NCBI RefSeq assembly: GCF_003073045.1
Contig: NC_037595.1
Coordinates: forward strand, 10,780,074 to 10,844,073
Reading direction: 5' to 3'
DNA from: Pomacea canaliculata
Taxonomy: Eukaryota > Mollusca > Gastropoda > Architaenioglossa > Ampullariidae
Length of the DNA: 64,000 bases
Position 1 is the stretch's first letter. Each line of letters opens with the position of its first letter. Below, piece after piece: positions 11,970 to 22,699 of the stretch. Below the pieces are notes generated by a model. The model had not been told where the DNA came from and ran no database searches. It was given only the letters and a program-made list of their open reading frames with translations. Made by a program: the position numbers and the translations under genes.

Positions 11970-12663
11970 ATGTCTGACCATCTTCCAGCGGCTGTAGTCT
12001 GCAGGTTTCCACACATGAGGATGGAGGATCTACGCTACGGATCTTTTGCCTCGGATCCCAGCCTTTGGACCACACAATGGTTCTCATTGTCAATGCCTAG
12101 CAGGTATTGTTATCATCAGCATTCTAATCGTTCAATTTACTCATTCGAGCTCTAGTTCAGACTAACAGGTAGCAAGGCAGTGTTACCAAAATATCATCAG
12201 TACATATTTACGTTTGCTCAGGTAAGTAAAACCTCTATAACTCATGTCATTAGCACGCGATAGCGCATGTACACAAGTACACACACGGACTACTTACAGT
12301 GTTATTTCTGAAACATCAATAAGTATTTATTTAACTTTGGTTAACCATTTTTTATGTGTGTTGTTTTTCTACAGGCTATCAGCAGACGGCTACTTCTACA
12401 ACACCGAAGAAAGAAAGGTGTTGTGCTTCTCGTGCGGAGAGACGGCCGGAAGTCACAGTAGCACGTGCTCCAGACACGTGCATCACGTACCTTTTCATCG
12501 GTGTGCGCAGGTCCGGGCTAATGAGCAGGCCGCCGCCAGAGACCTCACTGACCTCCTCAGGTCTCCACAGTTCCGCCTCAGACCCCATGTCCACCTGGTC
12601 GTTCAAGAAGAAGATCCACCTGCAGGAGACATAGTAATAGAGCTTGTAATAGGAATGTGTTAG
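11970..12663 (+). CDS. BIR-A: small protein with a short-loop BIR-like zinc domain
   Basis: Two exons, 11970-12103 and 12375-12663, encode 140 residues. An acceptor (CCTACAG) lies just upstream of the ATG, so 5' noncoding exons must exist. The intron is phase 2 and splits Arg45 directly before LSADGYFY. Residues 21-60 follow the BIR front half (LRYGSF...W...L-x-DGYFY). The zinc part is unusual: C62-x2-C65-x6-H72-x3-C76, whereas BIR domains normally have C-x2-C-x16-H-x6-C; the Trp/Asp-Asp-Pro helix is missing. SRHVHHVPF follows, a motif shared with BIR-B. No RING, CARD or UBA. The last ten residues, stop and poly(A) signal appear to come from a LINE. Cytosolic zinc or protein binding in an apoptosis/immune setting is inference; IAP activity is doubtful. 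Confidence 0.75.
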
Positions 12664-13142
12664 ATAGAGTTGTGAGTGTGAGTGGGAGGGTGATTGGGGA
12701 GAAGCAGGAGTGTCTGAGTGAGTTGTATGAAAGACGAGTAGTACGGAAAGCGAGAGTGATTGCGAAAGATAGTACACATGTTTTAGCTCAGTATTATAAC
12801 CTTCTTCAGTCCAAGAGACGTTTTAATGTTCCAAGAGCTTCCACTGCCCGTTCTAGGAATAGTTTTTTAAACAAGTCTGTGGTCTTACTGAACAAGTGTT
12901 GTAAGGATTTGTGAGTGTGTGGATGTGGGTGTGTGGTTTTGGGAATATAGTTTTAGTGTTGTTTCTTATTTAGTTGTGTATTTACATGGACTGTAGGTGT
13001 TTGTGTGAGATGATAGTTTGAGTGGAATTAAGTTGTTATTAAGTTTTTATTATAAGTTTTTATTATAAGCCAGTTGTTTTACCACGTCTCGAAATTTCTC
13101 CTAGTGAGATAATAAAGTTAAATTGATAAAATTGATTGATTG
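12632..13142 (+). mobile_element. 5'-truncated LINE, 3' end of ORF plus tail
   Basis: From about 12632 a frame in the sense direction (to TGA at 12912-12914) ends with a pattern typical of the C-terminus of CR1/L2/jockey-type reverse transcriptase proteins: 'RFNVPRASTARSRNSFL' then 'LLNKCCKDL'. A 3' tail with AATAAA at 13111 and a TTGATAAAATTGATTGATTGATA end, a microsatellite-like tail as in such LINEs, finishes near 13142. The 5' breakpoint falls inside the last coding exon of BIR-A. A clear target duplication was not found. Confidence 0.7.
13111..13116 (+). terminator. AATAAA poly(A) signal within the LINE tail
   Basis: Perfect AATAAA about 450 bp after the BIR-A stop. Because it lies in the LINE 3' tail, BIR-A transcripts are likely to end on a transposon-supplied signal (inference). 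Confidence 0.45.
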
Positions 13143-13149
13143 ATACAGT

Positions 13150-14100
13150 TGCACAGACCGAACCAGTAGTTGATCGAGTTTTTCTCTCTCGCTGCTTTGT
13201 TGGTCCAAAGACAATACAGACTGAGGTCTACTCGCACTGATAAACAGTTTTTTGCTTCTAAAAGTCTGGTCCGTAAGAGAGAGAGATTGGGAGTAGGGGA
13301 GATAAAGGATGAAAGGAAGACGGGATGAGCCAGCTCATTGCTTAGTGGGGAAAGACTGAAATACATTCATCAGTTTCAGGTCACATGATCATGATTAGAC
13401 AAAGAAGAGCAAGGAAAAGGGTATTTTTAATTTTTAACATACAAACTTCATGCCGATCAGGCATCCATACTTTTCTAATTGCAGAGTTGGAGGGAGGTGC
13501 GAGTCGTGGAGACATTAAATCTCTTTGTTATTCTTTATTTTACATGTGCGTGTGTGTGTGTGTGAAGAACTGTCGGTGTACGATGAAAAGATCTGTGACT
13601 TAAACCGTGATATCAATATTTATGTATTTGAAATAAACTGTGCCATAAAAACATGTCTGTGAAACGAATTGTGTTGTGCTGCAACATCTGTCTGTAAGCG
13701 AAATTATCCGATATATATACATATAGACGGGACTGTGTCTAAAATAATCTTAATTACATTTCTTATTTCTGATATTTTTATGTTTCTTTTTGATTGCATC
13801 TCTCTCGCTATGGCAAGTACGCAAGACTCAGTGATGTTAGAAAAGACTGTTTATTGTCGATAAGAGTGGTGTATACCTGAGTGAAGAAACTCTTTATGTT
13901 ATTCAACTGGGTCTTCACACGAAGTTAGCAGACAACTAGACAGACACACAAGTCATTAGTGACAGGTTGTCTTTTAAAATTTTCTACACCTTTCACTTCG
14001 TTTGCTTTCGTTCATTACATTGTTAAATAGCACAGGTTGTATCTGTGATATGAATATTACAAAAGCACGTGCTTATAAAACCAGGGATAATTGAGGGCTG
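13150..14100. other. Intergenic sequence, no gene seen
   Basis: AT-rich with a GT run near 13548-13562. Open frames here lack recognisable motifs. Confidence 0.4.
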
Positions 14101-14104
14101 GTAA

Positions 14105-14520
14105 CATCGGATAGTCGAGTGGTTTAGCGACCGAACCCTAACGCTTGAATACCAGTGCGTGTGCCCCATCCGTCTTCCCCCCATACCTCTCAATGCACTC
14201 TTTTGTGGAAGAAATAAAGGTAAAGAGCAACAACTTAGCACACTTATTTCACTTGCTGTATGCTTAAAAAGCTGTCGTGCGTGTGGTGTCGTATGTGTGT
14301 GTTTTAAAGTCATGTTTTGAGATCGTGCACCGCTCGGGCCGCCGTGGTTGTTTGAAGGCGTGGCCACAGCTGGAGTGACGTTCCGAGGTCTGGTTGATTG
14401 GCATGGTTGTAACGGTGGACTGATGTGCTGAAGCAATGATTGAGGGCTGAAGAGTTCCGGCGATGCTTACTACTAAATCCTTTGACGCAGACTGTTATTA
14501 GCAACTGTTAACCCTGGCAA
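14105..14520 (+). repeat. SINE fragment and duplicated block
   Basis: 14105-14165 is the tRNA-related SINE seen also at 5620. 14170-14520 is a copy of the block at 7280-7560 and 8935-9210 (shared 'CACTCTTTTGTGGAAGAAAT', 'GGTGGACTGATGTGCTGAA', 'GCAACTGTTAACCCTGGCA'). Confidence 0.7.
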
Positions 14521-14799
14521 GAGCGCACACAACGAGAAACTTGTATTTAGTTTGGATACCGGACACGAGAGTTTTGTGAAGTTTTTTTTGTGCTGACAAA
14601 ACATTTTGACTTCAAATACTACGATACAACGCTGTGTTTGAGTGTAGATATTTTACATTATAATTCACATATAATTAACGCTGCCCCACTGCGAGCGCCT
14701 TGACTTTTCTGTCATATTTATTTAATAAAGTGTCAGACAGGGGAAGCCTTGACTCTCCCCGGAAGAATTTATTTATATCGCTGACCTTGACCGCCGCGC

Positions 14800-14953
14800 A
14801 GGTTTGACCTATTTCTGAGCTAAGCGAGGGTTACGCACGCATTCACGTTCGTCACGGAGACACACGCGACACGACCGCGCAGAAGGTGCATATCCACACT
14901 CGTTCATATCCATCACTGGTACTCACCGTAAAAAGACAGACCGCTGCAGACAG
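14800..14953 (+). promoter_or_regulatory. Duplicated promoter/5'-exon module (copy 4)
   Basis: Keeps the block 'CATATCCACACTCGTTCATA' and the exon end AAAGACAGACCGCTGCAGACAG with donor GTTAGT at 14954. The upstream CRE and CCAAT pair are not seen in this copy, so it may be a partial duplicate. About 180 bp of the following intron head are shared with copies 5 and 6. Confidence 0.5.
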
Positions 14954-15329
14954 GTTAGTTTCTTTCCTTCGTCTTGTTTTTCCATTAGTTGTCAAGACAT
15001 TATTTCCAGTAACTTACGCCGCATCCTACTTGATTGATTTTGCCAACTAACGTGTTTATGTAAAGTCAACTCCCAGTGATGAACAAGTTTTTCATGTTAT
15101 CGGGTAGACACTCTAGCAACTGCCTGACACTCTGACAGCGCTTCCGTAAAAATCTGTGCCAGAAATAATTGAGGACTCCCTGGCCTGATTCTGAAGAAAG
15201 TCTATCCTTGAAATCGCAGGCCTCCCCCGTCCTCCGCAATCAGCCGCAGTCTCGCCCCGAATACCGAGCTGACACCACAGCCATACCCCGACAAACTCTA
15301 GGTTTATGTCTCCCCCTGTGCTTGTGATG

Positions 15330-15567
15330 AACTCGTCCTTGGGTCATTACGTCACCTTTCCGCGCAACGCTCACAGGGCAGCGAGCGCGCTGTCGCGAGG
15401 TAGGCCGTGGTCCCTGATTGGCCGAAGATAATCTCAACCAAAATATCAACCAATGAAAACAAACGGACAAGTATTTGCATATCATTTGCATCGACTGACG
15501 GGTATTTAGTCGGTGAATATCCACACTCGTTCATATTCACCGTAGACAGACAGACCGCTGCAGACAG
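15330..15567 (+). promoter_or_regulatory. Duplicated promoter/5'-exon module (copy 5)
   Basis: The most complete copy. CRE half-site TTACGTCA 15347-15354; convergent ATTGG (15417-15421) and CCAAT (15450-15454); two octamer-type sites ATTTGCAT between about 15473 and 15490; TATA-like TATTTAG 15503-15509; then 'AATATCCACACTCGTTCATA' and exon end AGACAGACCGCTGCAGACAG with donor GTTAGT at 15568. TATA-to-donor distance (about 60 bp) leaves room for a first exon of only about 30 nt. Likely promoter of BIR-B or a lost paralogue. Confidence 0.65.
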
Positions 15568-18500
15568 GTTAGTTTCCTTCATGTCTCGTTTTTTCATTAG
15601 TTGTCAAAACATTATTTCCAGTATCTTTCGCCGCATCCTACTTGACATATTTTGCCAATTATGCATATGTAAAGTCAACTCCTAGTGATGATGTAGTTAG
15701 ATATGTTATAGGGTAGACACTATAGACACTATAGCAGCTGCCGGACACTGACAGCGCGTCTGTCAACCAGAAATCATGTTTGACTCTCTGAGCTGCTTGT
15801 GTGTGTTTGTACGACTCACACTGTGCCATCAGTTTTTCACACACACTCTCCAACCTAAAACACCTTTTTATGCTTACCCTTTGTCAGCATCTCTAGTGTT
15901 GTTTACTTTTTTGCACACTGCTCAGTGACGTGTGACAGGGGCAACAACTGACCAGTTAGGCCGTTAGGGGGTGTGAGGATGAGAGACGGGTCTGAGCTAG
16001 AAGGGGAGTGGGTAGAGTTTATATGAAGACTCGTAGGGTCTCGGGTCAGATTTTCTCGTTTGTTTGGTTTGCTGTTTTATTAGTTACTTTGGTGTGATTA
16101 AACAGGTAGGTAATCGAGTGTGACATCGTGCCTATGTACTGGTTGGTTTTGTGTGTGCATGTTTATCGTTTTCTTCTCTTCTGTCTTGTGGTCATGTTAG
16201 TGAATGAAAGACAAAAAAGAAAAAAAAAAAAAAGAAAAAAAAAAAAAGAAGAAGAAAACCACACACATGTACACGTTTGTTTTGTTAATCGGATCGCTGT
16301 AAGTAAGCGTAAGTAGATCAATGACAAATGAAGTAGGGTAGAGAATGGTAAGGAAGGTTCGATCAAGTAACGCAGTGCTTGAGACTACCTCGACCTCATC
16401 AGTCGTAGCTCGACCAATCTAGTCACGTGAACACGTCAGGTCGAAGCGTAAGTATGAGGCAACTTCTCTGAAAGGTCAGTTACTGACTGATACATGGGCG
16501 GCGGCGGCGGCGACGGTAGTTGTGGAGGGCGCATGCAGCGCATGCGTCGACAGGTCATGTCTTTAGCTGCCAGTCTGTACATCCACGATGTGCTCCATTG
16601 AAAGCAAAGGTTACCTGTGAGGGAGGGCTGTGTATCTGAAGTGCGAGCACTTAGAATAACTAGCCACGTAGCGATAAAAATCGACAGGCGGAGGTTGACA
16701 GATAATGTCTACCCTTAATGAATTTAGCCACATCACTGCCCAGTACCTTCTGATCATTAACAAGCATGTCAACTACGATTCAACGACTATACCTCCATGT
16801 ACAGGCTCTCGATACCGAGAGTTACACTTCCACATCCTCAATCGTTTGCCTCTGAGGTGCGCACTGCCTCGCAGACCCCTAGCACTCGCAGCTCCTGGAG
16901 GCTGAGGTCTTTTACTTGCAGCGGGACATTTCTTTCTTGGTGACACGTGATCTCGTTCTCAAAGAGATTCTGATCGTCACTCAAACCCCTCTACTCCTTT
17001 TATCACTTCTGTCACTTGCCTGCAGAGGTTCAGTACCCACACCGGGAACTCTCATTTGCAAATATCCACCCGTGAATTATCTCTAGTTCTCAGGTAACAG
17101 CCAGCAGTCATAATACTGCCATATGTGTGTGTGTGTGTGCGTGGGGGGGGGGGGGTAGTTGGGGTGTGCGGGGTTGCGGTGTGTGTAGGGTGGGGGTGAG
17201 GAACTACCCATGTTCCGAAATACCCATGTCTAGCGAGCAACGGAGGTTCGGACCGAGCTACACAGTAGGTCCCTGCCATCGTACGCAGCGGCTAGTGAAG
17301 CGGTAATAGCAATGCTGACCGGGTGCACAGTCCAACTCCAGCGACCTTCTCCGGAATGCAATACCTCCTTCTAGACCAGCACCTGTCTCTGACAAGAGCA
17401 GACTGATGATAGAGGTCGATGAGGCATGACGGCTTATTTCGGTCCCTTCTGCCCCAGGTGACGGGTGGATGTGACGGGTGCACATGTCGCACAAGCCGTT
17501 CGCTGAGCCACCTGATGGGGCCACGCGCCAACAAGTTCAACGTGTGCATGACACAGTTCGGATTCTGCGTTGTGCCGGTTACGATACCTTCTGTCACCCA
17601 CGTCCTCCACCGATCCACCCCCCGGCGTCGGGTCTGCTTACTCCGATGTCTTTGTGTGGGTGTGGCCATCAGTGTACCCCATACCTCTCTGTGCACTCTT
17701 TTGTGGAAGAAATCAAAGTAAAAAGCAACAACTTAGCACACTTATTTTGTTAATATTTCACTTGCTGTACTTAAAAAGCTGTCGTGTGTGAGTGTGTGTG
17801 TGTGATGTCGTGTTTGTGTGTGTGTGTTTTTTAAAGTTATGTTTTGAAATCGTGGAAGACTTGTGGCTGGGTGGGCGTAGTGCTCATGAACATGTTAGCT
17901 GCTAAGAAATCATCAAATTAATTTCCCCATCACTAGTTTTCTCTTTCCTATGCCTAGCTTATGAAGTAGTTGGCGATCCTTGCGTTCACATTTGTTCAGA
18001 AGATAAACAGTGTAGTTTTACTTTCCGCTTGTCAAAATACAGCATTCAGAACTAAACCTTACTAGTATGCTTTATCTTTTATTGTATAAGATGGAGGATT
18101 TACTTACGCTAATTATCAGTAGTACGAATCTGTCTGCCGAGGAGCATTGGAGGAGGAGGAGGAGGAGGAGGAAAAAGTTCGGGAGACACCATCTTATCAT
18201 GATCCACCCACCTTACATTAACTAGACTTATCGTTACTATGAAGACTCCTGTTGTGTTGTGATACATTGTCACTAGTGAATTATTTTATCTGCAATACAC
18301 AAATTACAACGATGTTAGTTAATTCATCGTGAGAAATAAAGTGACACTTGATTGATGATGTCTGATGGAAATATAATAGAAGCAGTTGAAAGAAATAATT
18401 ATTTAAATCACAGCTACCTGTCCATCGAGTTCTGCTTTTGCTGCTGTTAAAATCGAGATTGCAAGCTGCACATCTTGTTGTCACTATTTCTGCTGGTCTG

Positions 18501-18730
18501 CACGAAGCATGTTGTCCTGCTTACAACGAGAATAAACAAAGCCCCATCCTTGAAATCGCAGGCCTCCCCCGTCCCACCATCAGCTGCCGTTGTAGCTACA
18601 CCGTGGCATCTAACCTCAAATACCAAGCTGGCCCCCCACCCATACCCCGACAACATCTAGGTTCATGTTTCCCCTTGTGATGGTCTGACTGAAAGCGAAG
18701 TTCAATTGTTAGGTGGCTTGTTCGTCGACA
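15568..18730 (+). repeat. Segmentally duplicated blocks, second group
   Basis: Copies of the first group in the same order: 15985-17110 (matching 9548-10075 and 19400-20530), 17640-17860, 17990-18150 and 18170-18690. Purine/A-rich tract 16212-16258, GT/G run 17124-17155 and (GGA)n 18149-18170 vary in length between copies. The segment 15568 to 19005, ending at the next module, defines a repeat unit of about 3.4 kb. No coding frame is supported. Confidence 0.8.
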
Positions 18731-19005
18731 GTCAGGAGGTCATGGGTCGTTACGTCACGTTCCCAAGCGCCGCCCTATTAGGAAGCCAGCGCACGGAAAA
18801 TTTTCCTTGTGAATGAAGTTTCAGCCGTGGTACCTGATTGGCTGAATATGTCTCCCTCAACCAATGGGAAAGAGTTCACAGACCAGTTGTAGCCAGCTTT
18901 CTACGGCGAGTCACACTTGTCTAGTACACGCTGCCCTAGAATTATCTGACAAGACAGCCCAGGACAAGTGTGACTCGCCGTAGAAAGACAGACCGCTGCA
19001 GACAG
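18730..19005 (+). promoter_or_regulatory. Duplicated promoter/5'-exon module (copy 6), nearest to BIR-B
   Basis: CRE half-site TTACGTCA 18750-18757; perfect palindrome GGAAAATTTTCC 18795-18806, a kappaB/Dorsal-like site absent from other copies; convergent ATTGG (18837-18841) and CCAAT (18861-18865); a 24-bp perfect inverted repeat (18898-18921 with 18963-18986); then AAGACAGACCGCTGCAGACAG with donor GTTAGT at 19006. The right arm of the inverted repeat would lie at or in the 5' exon. Proposed promoter of BIR-B, whose first coding exon lies 3.1 kb downstream. Confidence 0.62.
18898..18986. repeat. 24-bp perfect inverted repeat with 41-nt spacer
   Basis: The left arm 18898-18921 (TTTCTACGGCGAGTCACACT then TGTC) is the exact reverse complement of 18963-18986. 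The spacer contains CTGCCCTAGAATTATCTGACA. The other module copies do not have it. Confidence 0.95.
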
Positions 19006-20535
19006 GTTAGTTTCTTTCCTTGTTTTTCCATTAGTTATCAAGACATTATTTCCAGTAACTTACGCCTCATCCTACTTGATTAATTTTGTCAATTAACGTG
19101 CATATGTAAAGTCAACTCCTAGTGATGAAGAAGTTTTTCATGTTATAGTGTAGACACCATAGCAACTACTGACACTGACAGCGCGTCCGTAAAATAATGT
19201 GGCAGAAATCATTGATGATCCCCTGGCTTTATTCTGAAGAAAAGGGGGAGATGAACATTTTTTCACACACACTCTCCAACCTAAAACACCTTTTTATGCT
19301 TACCCTTTGTCGGCCCCTCTAGTGTTGCTTACTTTTTTACACACTTGTTTACACATGTGACCGTGGCAAGAACTGACCATTTAGGGGGAGTGAGGGGGAG
19401 AGACAGGGCTGAGCTAGAAGGGGAATGGGTAGAGTTTATGTAGAGACGCGTAGTGTTTCGGGTCAGAAAGTAGGAATTTTTCGTTTGTTTGGTTTGCTGT
19501 TTTATTAGTTACTTTGGTGTGATTAAACAGGTAGGTAATCGAGTGTGACATCGTGTTTATGTACTGGTTGGTTTTGCGTGTGCATGTTTATCGTTTTCTT
19601 CTCTTCTGTCTTGTGAATGAAAGACAAAAAAAAGAAAAAAAGAAAAAAAAGAAAAAGAAAAATAAAAAAAAGAAAAAAAAAAGAAAACCATACACATGCA
19701 CACGTTTGTTTTGTTAAAGCATAAGAAGATCGCTGTAAGTAAGCGTAGGTAGATCGGTGACAAATGAAGTAGGGTAGAGAATGGAAAGGAAGGTTCAGTC
19801 GAGCTCGACCAATCAAGTCATGTGAACACTTCATGTCGGGGCGGAAGTATGAAAAGATTAGCTACAGAATGATAAGTGGGCGGCGGCGGCTGTGGTGGTG
19901 GCGGAAGGCCATGCCGCGCATGCGTCGACAGGTCATGGTGCTAACTCTGTAGTAGCCAGTCTGTACTTATACGATGTGCTCCATTGCATGCAAGGGTTAC
20001 CTGTGAGGGAGGGCTGTGTATCTGAAGTGGGAGCACTTAGAATAACTAGCCACGTAGCGATAAAAATCGACAGGCGGTGTTTGACAGATAATGTCTACCA
20101 TTCATAAATTTAGCCACATCACTGCCCAGTACGTTCTGAGCATTAACAAGCATGTCAACTGCCATTCACCGACTATACCTCTATGTACAGGCTCTCGATA
20201 CCGAGAGTTACACTTCCACATCCTCAATCGTTTACCTCTGAGGTGCGCCCTGCCTCGCGGACCCCTAGCACTCGCAGCTCCTGGAGGCTGAGGTCTTTTA
20301 CTCGCAGCGGCAAATTTCTTTCTTGGTGACACGTGATCTCGTTCTCAAAGAGATTCTGATCGTCACTCAAACCCCTCTTCTCCTTTCATCACTTCTGTCA
20401 CTTGCCTGCACTTGCACTTGCCTGCAGAGGTTCAGTACCCACACCTGGAACTCTCATTTGCAAATATCCACCCGTTAATTATCTCTAGTTCTCCGGTAAC
20501 AGCCAGCAGTCAGAATACTGTCGTGTGTGTGTGTG
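19006..20535 (+). repeat. Segmentally duplicated blocks, third group
   Basis: 19006-19190 is the intron-head block of copies 4 and 5; 19265-19312 matches 15840-15890; 19400-20530 matches 15985-17110, including the A-rich tract (19622-19683) and the 'ACAGGCTCTCGATACCGAGA' segment. Confidence 0.8.
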
Positions 20536-20539
20536 TGTC

Positions 20540-22095
20540 AAAGAGAGGGATAAGAGAAACGCTCGTAATGACATCATCTAATGTCCTCTTTTCGGCGGTG
20601 GGAGGAAGAGTCTGTGGTATGTGCTGAGGAGATGGGATAGGAATTTTCCTTCGGACCTCCCAAAGGTGTCTGTTAAGGCTCAGTACGATTTTTATCGTCT
20701 CTTAGATAAAGCTGGGAGGATGAGGGGAGGGGCACAGACAAGCACCGACAAGCACTTGACACTTTAAGTAACAGCAGTGATACTCGATTGCTTGAGAGAA
20801 GGGGTTAACACGAAGCCCTCAGCTCATTGTTTCTTAATTTTTTTTTATTGTGGGAAAAGATGCAGGCTTGTTGTAAAATGTTCTCGTAACAAGAATGTCG
20901 AATATATAAAGTGTTATGAAGAGGATTTATTATCTTTGTAAAGAGTGACTGAGAAGGTTGGAGAGAGGGGCTGTGCGACTGTTTCCGTTTCAACAGGAAA
21001 ACCTGAAGGCCATGTGAAACATGAAGTAGGAACTCGGGACAGATGAGGGAAGTTTTACTACCGGTTTCACTGGAATGCACACGGCCCAGTTAAAATCCTA
21101 AAACCAATGAGTTAAAATGTATTGAAGTTTTTAAAGCTGGTGCAAAAGCGAGTGTCTGTACTGACTAGTCACTGATTAAGAACTCGACCAATTACACTAG
21201 TGCTCAAATCTACCGCTACCACACCTCTCTCAAGAAAAATGTCAGCTACTATGTGCGGACAGCAATAAGATTCTCCATTAAAATAAACGAGTCAAACAAA
21301 CAGCATTCAGATTTAATTTCTTGTCATCATGGAACAGAAAAATAGAAAAAGCATGACAGGAGCAGAACAAATGATAAACTATCTCATACAAAACAACAAT
21401 AAACAAGTAAAAAAAAAAAACCTGAAGAAAGACCGCAAATGTAAACAAAGCAACACTGTTTAACAACATCTACGTGATATGTCAAAATATATTTCTAATA
21501 TAATAAAATTTAATTTTTTGTAATCATATCGCACATTCAGACGAAAGCTGCGATGACAATCCCACATTCACTTCGCTGCTTGTCTACTTACCCCGCACGT
21601 TGAATATTTAATATATATATACAAAATATATTATTTCTCGGGGAAATAGTTGTACCCACGGCCATGATCGCGCTTTGCCGAGCTTCTGTAAATAAATTCC
21701 TCACTATGTCGGAACGAAATATTGGAAACACATTGCAGATTTCAAGAGCAAACAGAGGATGTGTCTCAGCCATGTTCGCAAGGTCTGAACAGGACTGATT
21801 GCTTTCTGCGCATGTCTTTTGGCTACCTCATTAGGAAAAGGTCCATAGCGAATTTCTCAAACCTGTGCTGCAGTTACAACAGCGAGTAGGAGGGTGAAGA
21901 ATGGAGGAGTTTAATGATTTTGTACCAAAATAATAGAACGGATAGAAAAATGAAAGTACTCAAAAATTTTGTACTTTTTAAAGGCTGAGGTGACAACAGG
22001 TACAAGTCTAAGCAAGTTTGAGTCTCATCTATTTTATTAGCAAAAATAACACAAAGCTGTCTATTTTTAACAATTGTAGTTTCTTCTCTTATCTA
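20540..22095. other. Probable BIR-B intron or upstream region
   Basis: No coding frame supported. A kappaB-like decamer GGAATTTTCC is at 20640-20649. The rest is AT-rich, ending in a pyrimidine-rich acceptor (TCTTATCTACAG) near 22098, where the BIR-B exon begins. Confidence 0.45.
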
Positions 22096-22141
22096 CAGTC
22101 TACCTACATTGACACTCCTCTAAGACTCCCGTCCCTCGGCT

Positions 22142-22336
22142 ATGGTAATACCAGAGACAAACAACTGTCAGTCGTCTGACATGAATATGGAGCGCCGACG
22201 ATACGGAACCTTTTCACTCAACATTAATGACTGGATGAATAACTGGTCCCCTCGGTCATCACCATGCAGGTAAGGGTACAATTAGCATCTGTTCCTGGAA
22301 AGAAAAACGGAGAAAATAAAGAAAAGCAATAAATGA

Positions 22337-22401
<65 letters not shown>

Positions 22402-22693
22402 GGAGAAAGAAGAGAGCAGATAAAAGGCTCGTCACATGGACGATGTTCAAATCTCTTGACAACTTCTGATTTACAGACTCGCCAAGGAAGGATACTTTTA
22501 CGATTTTTTCCTCCGGAGGGTTCGGTGCTACAACTGTGGGCATGCGCCTTGGGGTCACAGAGTTGACTGCACCAGACACCTGTACAACGTGCCCTTTGCC
22601 CAGGTCCGAGAAGGGCAAAATCTTCAGCTCCGGCGCCATGTCCAGCTGGTCGCCGAGGAGGAAGATTCCACAGGAGCCCCGAACCACTGGTGA
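22142..22693 (+). CDS. BIR-B: small protein with a short-loop BIR-like zinc domain
   Basis: Exons 22142-22269 and 22477-22693 encode 114 residues; the acceptor TTATCTACAG near 22098 implies upstream 5' exon(s). The intron is phase 2, splitting Arg43 just before LAKEGYFY, exactly as in BIR-A. Residues 20-60 match the BIR front half (RYGTF...W...LAKEGYFYD...VRC). The zinc part is C60-x2-C63-x6-H70-x3-C74 followed by TRHLYNVPF; the canonical C-x2-C-x16-H-x6-C spacing and acidic helix are absent. The tail RRHVQLVAEEED resembles that of BIR-A, showing recent common origin. No effector domain. The intron contains a polymorphic-looking (ACAG)16 run. Alternative: a non-functional IAP derivative, but the frame is open and splice sites intact. 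Confidence 0.78.
22337..22400. repeat. (ACAG)16 microsatellite in BIR-B intron
   Basis: Sixteen uninterrupted tetranucleotides inside a 207-bp intron, so length changes would noticeably alter intron size. Confidence 0.95.
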
Positions 22694-22699
22694 GGTGAA

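Noticed and set aside
12379..12777. 132-codon minus-strand frame
   Set aside because: Antisense shadow of the second BIR-A exon and the LINE fragment.
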